In this document: positions 6,846-8,212 of the stretch, one piece after another
Position numbering within the stretch: the stretch's first letter is position 1
Layout: every line of letters starts with the position of its first letter
Assembly (NCBI GenBank): GCA_030667285.1
Contig: DAOUWE010000020.1
Coordinates: 1 to 8,212 of the forward strand
Direction: 5' to 3'
Source: Candidatus Shapirobacteria bacterium
Lineage (GTDB): Bacteria; Patescibacteriota; Microgenomatia; UBA12405; JAUWLS01
Length of the DNA: 8,212 bases
Translations under genes and position numbers: made by a program
Notes under the pieces: model-generated
The model's input: only the letters and a program-made list of their open reading frames with translations
What the model was told of the DNA's origin: nothing
The model's database searches: none

Positions 6846-7916
6846 ATGTCCAGTGTCGTTTTCATCCAAAAAACATCCCCCAAAACTGTTCTTAAAGACT
6901 ATTCTTCCTTGCTGAAAAACTTTCCCAAACCAAAAAACACCCCCACCATTATCAAGCTCAATCTCTCCTGGACCAAGTTTTATCCAGCAGTCTCCACTCC
7001 GCCTTGGAATTTTGAAGCCATCCTTCTCTGGCTCACTCGTTCCGGAGTTAAGCCCGCAAACATTATTCCTGTTGAAAACAAAACCGTTGTCACCAGGGTT
7101 AAAGAAGGCGCTCAAAATCACGCTTGGGACAAAGTGGCCAAGAAATATGATGTCAAAATCCACTATCTCACCGAAGAAAAATATATCAAATACCGCCCTC
7201 GGGCCAAGATGCTGATTTTAGACAAAATTTTTCCGGATGGAATTTTGCTCCCCAAAATCATTATGGACAAACCTCTAGTTACTCTTTGCACTCTCAAATC
7301 TCATGTTTTCACTACCACCACCGGTGCTATCAAGAATTACTTTGGCATGCTCAACACTAACCGCCATCACTGCCATCGTTATATCCACGAAGCCATTATC
7401 GATCTATTGCAAATCCAAAAAGAACTCCATCCTCGGATCACAGCCGTCATGGATGGTTCTGTCGCCGGTTTTGGTCCCGGTCCCAGAGCCATGAGTTGGA
7501 AAAAAGCCAATCTTCTCTTGGCCGGTTCTGATGAAGTAGCCCTTGATTCCACTGCCGCCAAAATCATGGGTTTCAACCCTCAAGAGATTAAATTTCTGAC
7601 TCTCGGACAAAAACTCAAACTAGGAACTGCCGACACCTCTAAAATAAATATCAAAGGTATCAAAAAACTTCCCAACCTCAGAGTCGGTTTCAAAAAAAAC
7701 ACTCTCGCTTCCAAGGGACAAAAACTGATCTACAATCATCTCCCCGAATGGTTTGAAAAAGCCCTTCTTCAAAGCTTCATCACTCCTTGGTCTTATTTGG
7801 CCTCCAATCTTTATCATGATGTTTATTGGTACAATATCATTGGTCAAAAAAGAAAAGAAAAATACCTAAGAACCGGCTGGGGTCATCTTTTCAAAAAATA
7901 CCATGAACAAAAATAA
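6846..7916 (+). CDS. DUF362 family protein, function unknown
   Basis: A 356-residue soluble protein of the DUF362 (COG2006) family. Landmarks are IIKLNLSW (35-42, the usual IKPN strand), LKSHVFTTTTGAIKNYFGML (150-169, the family hallmark K-x-H ... TGA-x-KN-x-G), HHCH (174-177), MDGSVAGFGPGPR (202-214) and SDEVALDSTAAKIMGF (228-243). No ferredoxin-type 4Fe-4S domain is attached, unlike some relatives. The C-terminal ~60 residues are amphipathic and aromatic-rich. I chose the ATG at 6846 because the family begins with a V-x-I strand such as MSSVVFIQ; upstream in-frame sequence to 6747 is in-frame by chance over the previous gene. The gap to the previous stop is 22 bases, and the 3' end overlaps the next start by 14, so it belongs to the operon. 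Its biochemical activity is not established, and no role in polyprenyl sugar metabolism is visible in the sequence itself. Confidence 0.86.
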   Translation: MSSVVFIQKTSPKTVLKDYSSLLKNFPKPKNTPTIIKLNLSWTKFYPAVSTPPWNFEAILLWLTRSGVKPANIIPVENKTVVTRVKEGAQNHAWDKVAKKYDVKIHYLTEEKYIKYRPRAKMLILDKIFPDGILLPKIIMDKPLVTLCTLKSHVFTTTTGAIKNYFGMLNTNRHHCHRYIHEAIIDLLQIQKELHPRITAVMDGSVAGFGPGPRAMSWKKANLLLAGSDEVALDSTAAKIMGFNPQEIKFLTLGQKLKLGTADTSKINIKGIKKLPNLRVGFKKNTLASKGQKLIYNHLPEWFEKALLQSFITPWSYLASNLYHDVYWYNIIGQKRKEKYLRTGWGHLFKKYHEQK

Positions 7917-8212
7917 CCCCCTTTCTAAATTTCTTTTTTGGCAACCTTCCGCTAATTTTTTTCAAATCATTTCTCGTCTTCAACATGGCTCCCTTCTTCT
8001 TCTTTTTCTAAATTATTCGCCCTGGTTAGTAGTTCTCTGGGCCACTTTTTCACTCACCTTAACCAAAGGAGATCTTATTTTTCAGATTTTTCTGGCCATG
8101 GTTTTAAGCGAAGTTCTCGAAAAAATAATAAAACTTAAAAACTTTTGGTCTCGACCGATGCAGAAAAGAGGAGATAAATTACCCAAGGGCTTTATTCAAA
8201 GTTGGTATAAAA
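7903..8212 (+). CDS. PAP2-family phosphatase, N-terminal part (runs off the window)
   Basis: An ATG at 7903 overlaps the DUF362 stop by 14 bases and opens a frame with no stop to the window end (103 residues). Two hydrophobic helices (about 31-54 and 57-75) are followed by K77-x6-R84-P85, the first signature of the PAP2 acid-phosphatase superfamily (KX6RP). KGFIQSWYK, at the end, precedes the place where the second signature (PSGH-like) should come. These membrane phosphatases dephosphorylate lipid phosphates such as undecaprenyl pyrophosphate or, in mycobacteria, polyprenyl-phosphoribose phosphate (Rv3807c). Given the UbiA-like gene upstream, the second substrate is an attractive guess, but carrier-lipid recycling is equally possible. 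Catalytic residues of motifs 2 and 3 lie outside the window, so activity cannot be judged. Confidence 0.75.
   Translation, partial: MNKNNPLSKFLFWQPSANFFQIISRLQHGSLLLLFLNYSPWLVVLWATFSLTLTKGDLIFQIFLAMVLSEVLEKIIKLKNFWSRPMQKRGDKLPKGFIQSWYK

Noticed and set aside
6830..6895. ATG at 6830 as a short gene after the second glycosyltransferase
   Set aside because: It is in a different frame, hits a stop after about 21 codons, and gives no recognisable peptide.

Overview
The window is a gene-dense, one-direction stretch. All genes lie on the + strand, there are almost no gaps, and several genes overlap. It most resembles a Candidate Phyla Radiation (Patescibacteria) genome, probably of the Microgenomates group. 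The clues are Thr/Pro-rich surface proteins ending in a C-terminal membrane segment, paired GT-C (GT39/PMT-like) glycosyltransferases, AT-rich starts without Shine-Dalgarno motifs, and compact overlapping genes. This placement is inferred from style, not from a marker gene. TGA ends at least two genes, so a standard bacterial code (not UGA-as-glycine) is likely.

Region 1 (1-2372) encodes cell-surface proteins. The first gene enters from outside the window and is split by an apparent one-base frameshift near 501-508. Restored, it carries a small beta-rich domain, an Ig-like domain, a Ser/Thr/Pro linker and a C-terminal membrane helix. The second gene is an intact 435-residue protein with an N-terminal membrane anchor, three modules of exactly eight cysteines each, two TNTP-type low-complexity linkers encoded by tandem DNA repeats, and a C-terminal helix after an LPDAG sequence.

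Region 2 (2444-8212, running off the end) looks like a single operon for polyprenyl-linked sugar metabolism and glycosylation. It holds a UbiA-family enzyme resembling decaprenyl-phosphate phosphoribosyltransferase, two paralogous GT-C glycosyltransferases, a DUF362 protein, and the start of a PAP2-type phosphatase. In mycobacteria the equivalent phosphoribosyltransferase and a PAP2 phosphatase are neighbours and make the lipid-linked precursor of arabinose. The working model is that this operon makes a polyprenyl-phosphate pentose and passes it, or another polyprenyl-phosphate sugar, to surface acceptors through the GT-C pair. The adjacent Thr-rich surface proteins are possible but unproven acceptors. 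The DUF362 gene has no obvious place in that pathway and is the main unknown.

No tRNA, rRNA, CRISPR array, insertion sequence or convincing terminator was seen. There is no gene-free stretch over 300 bases; the only gaps are about 60, 71 and 22 bases.
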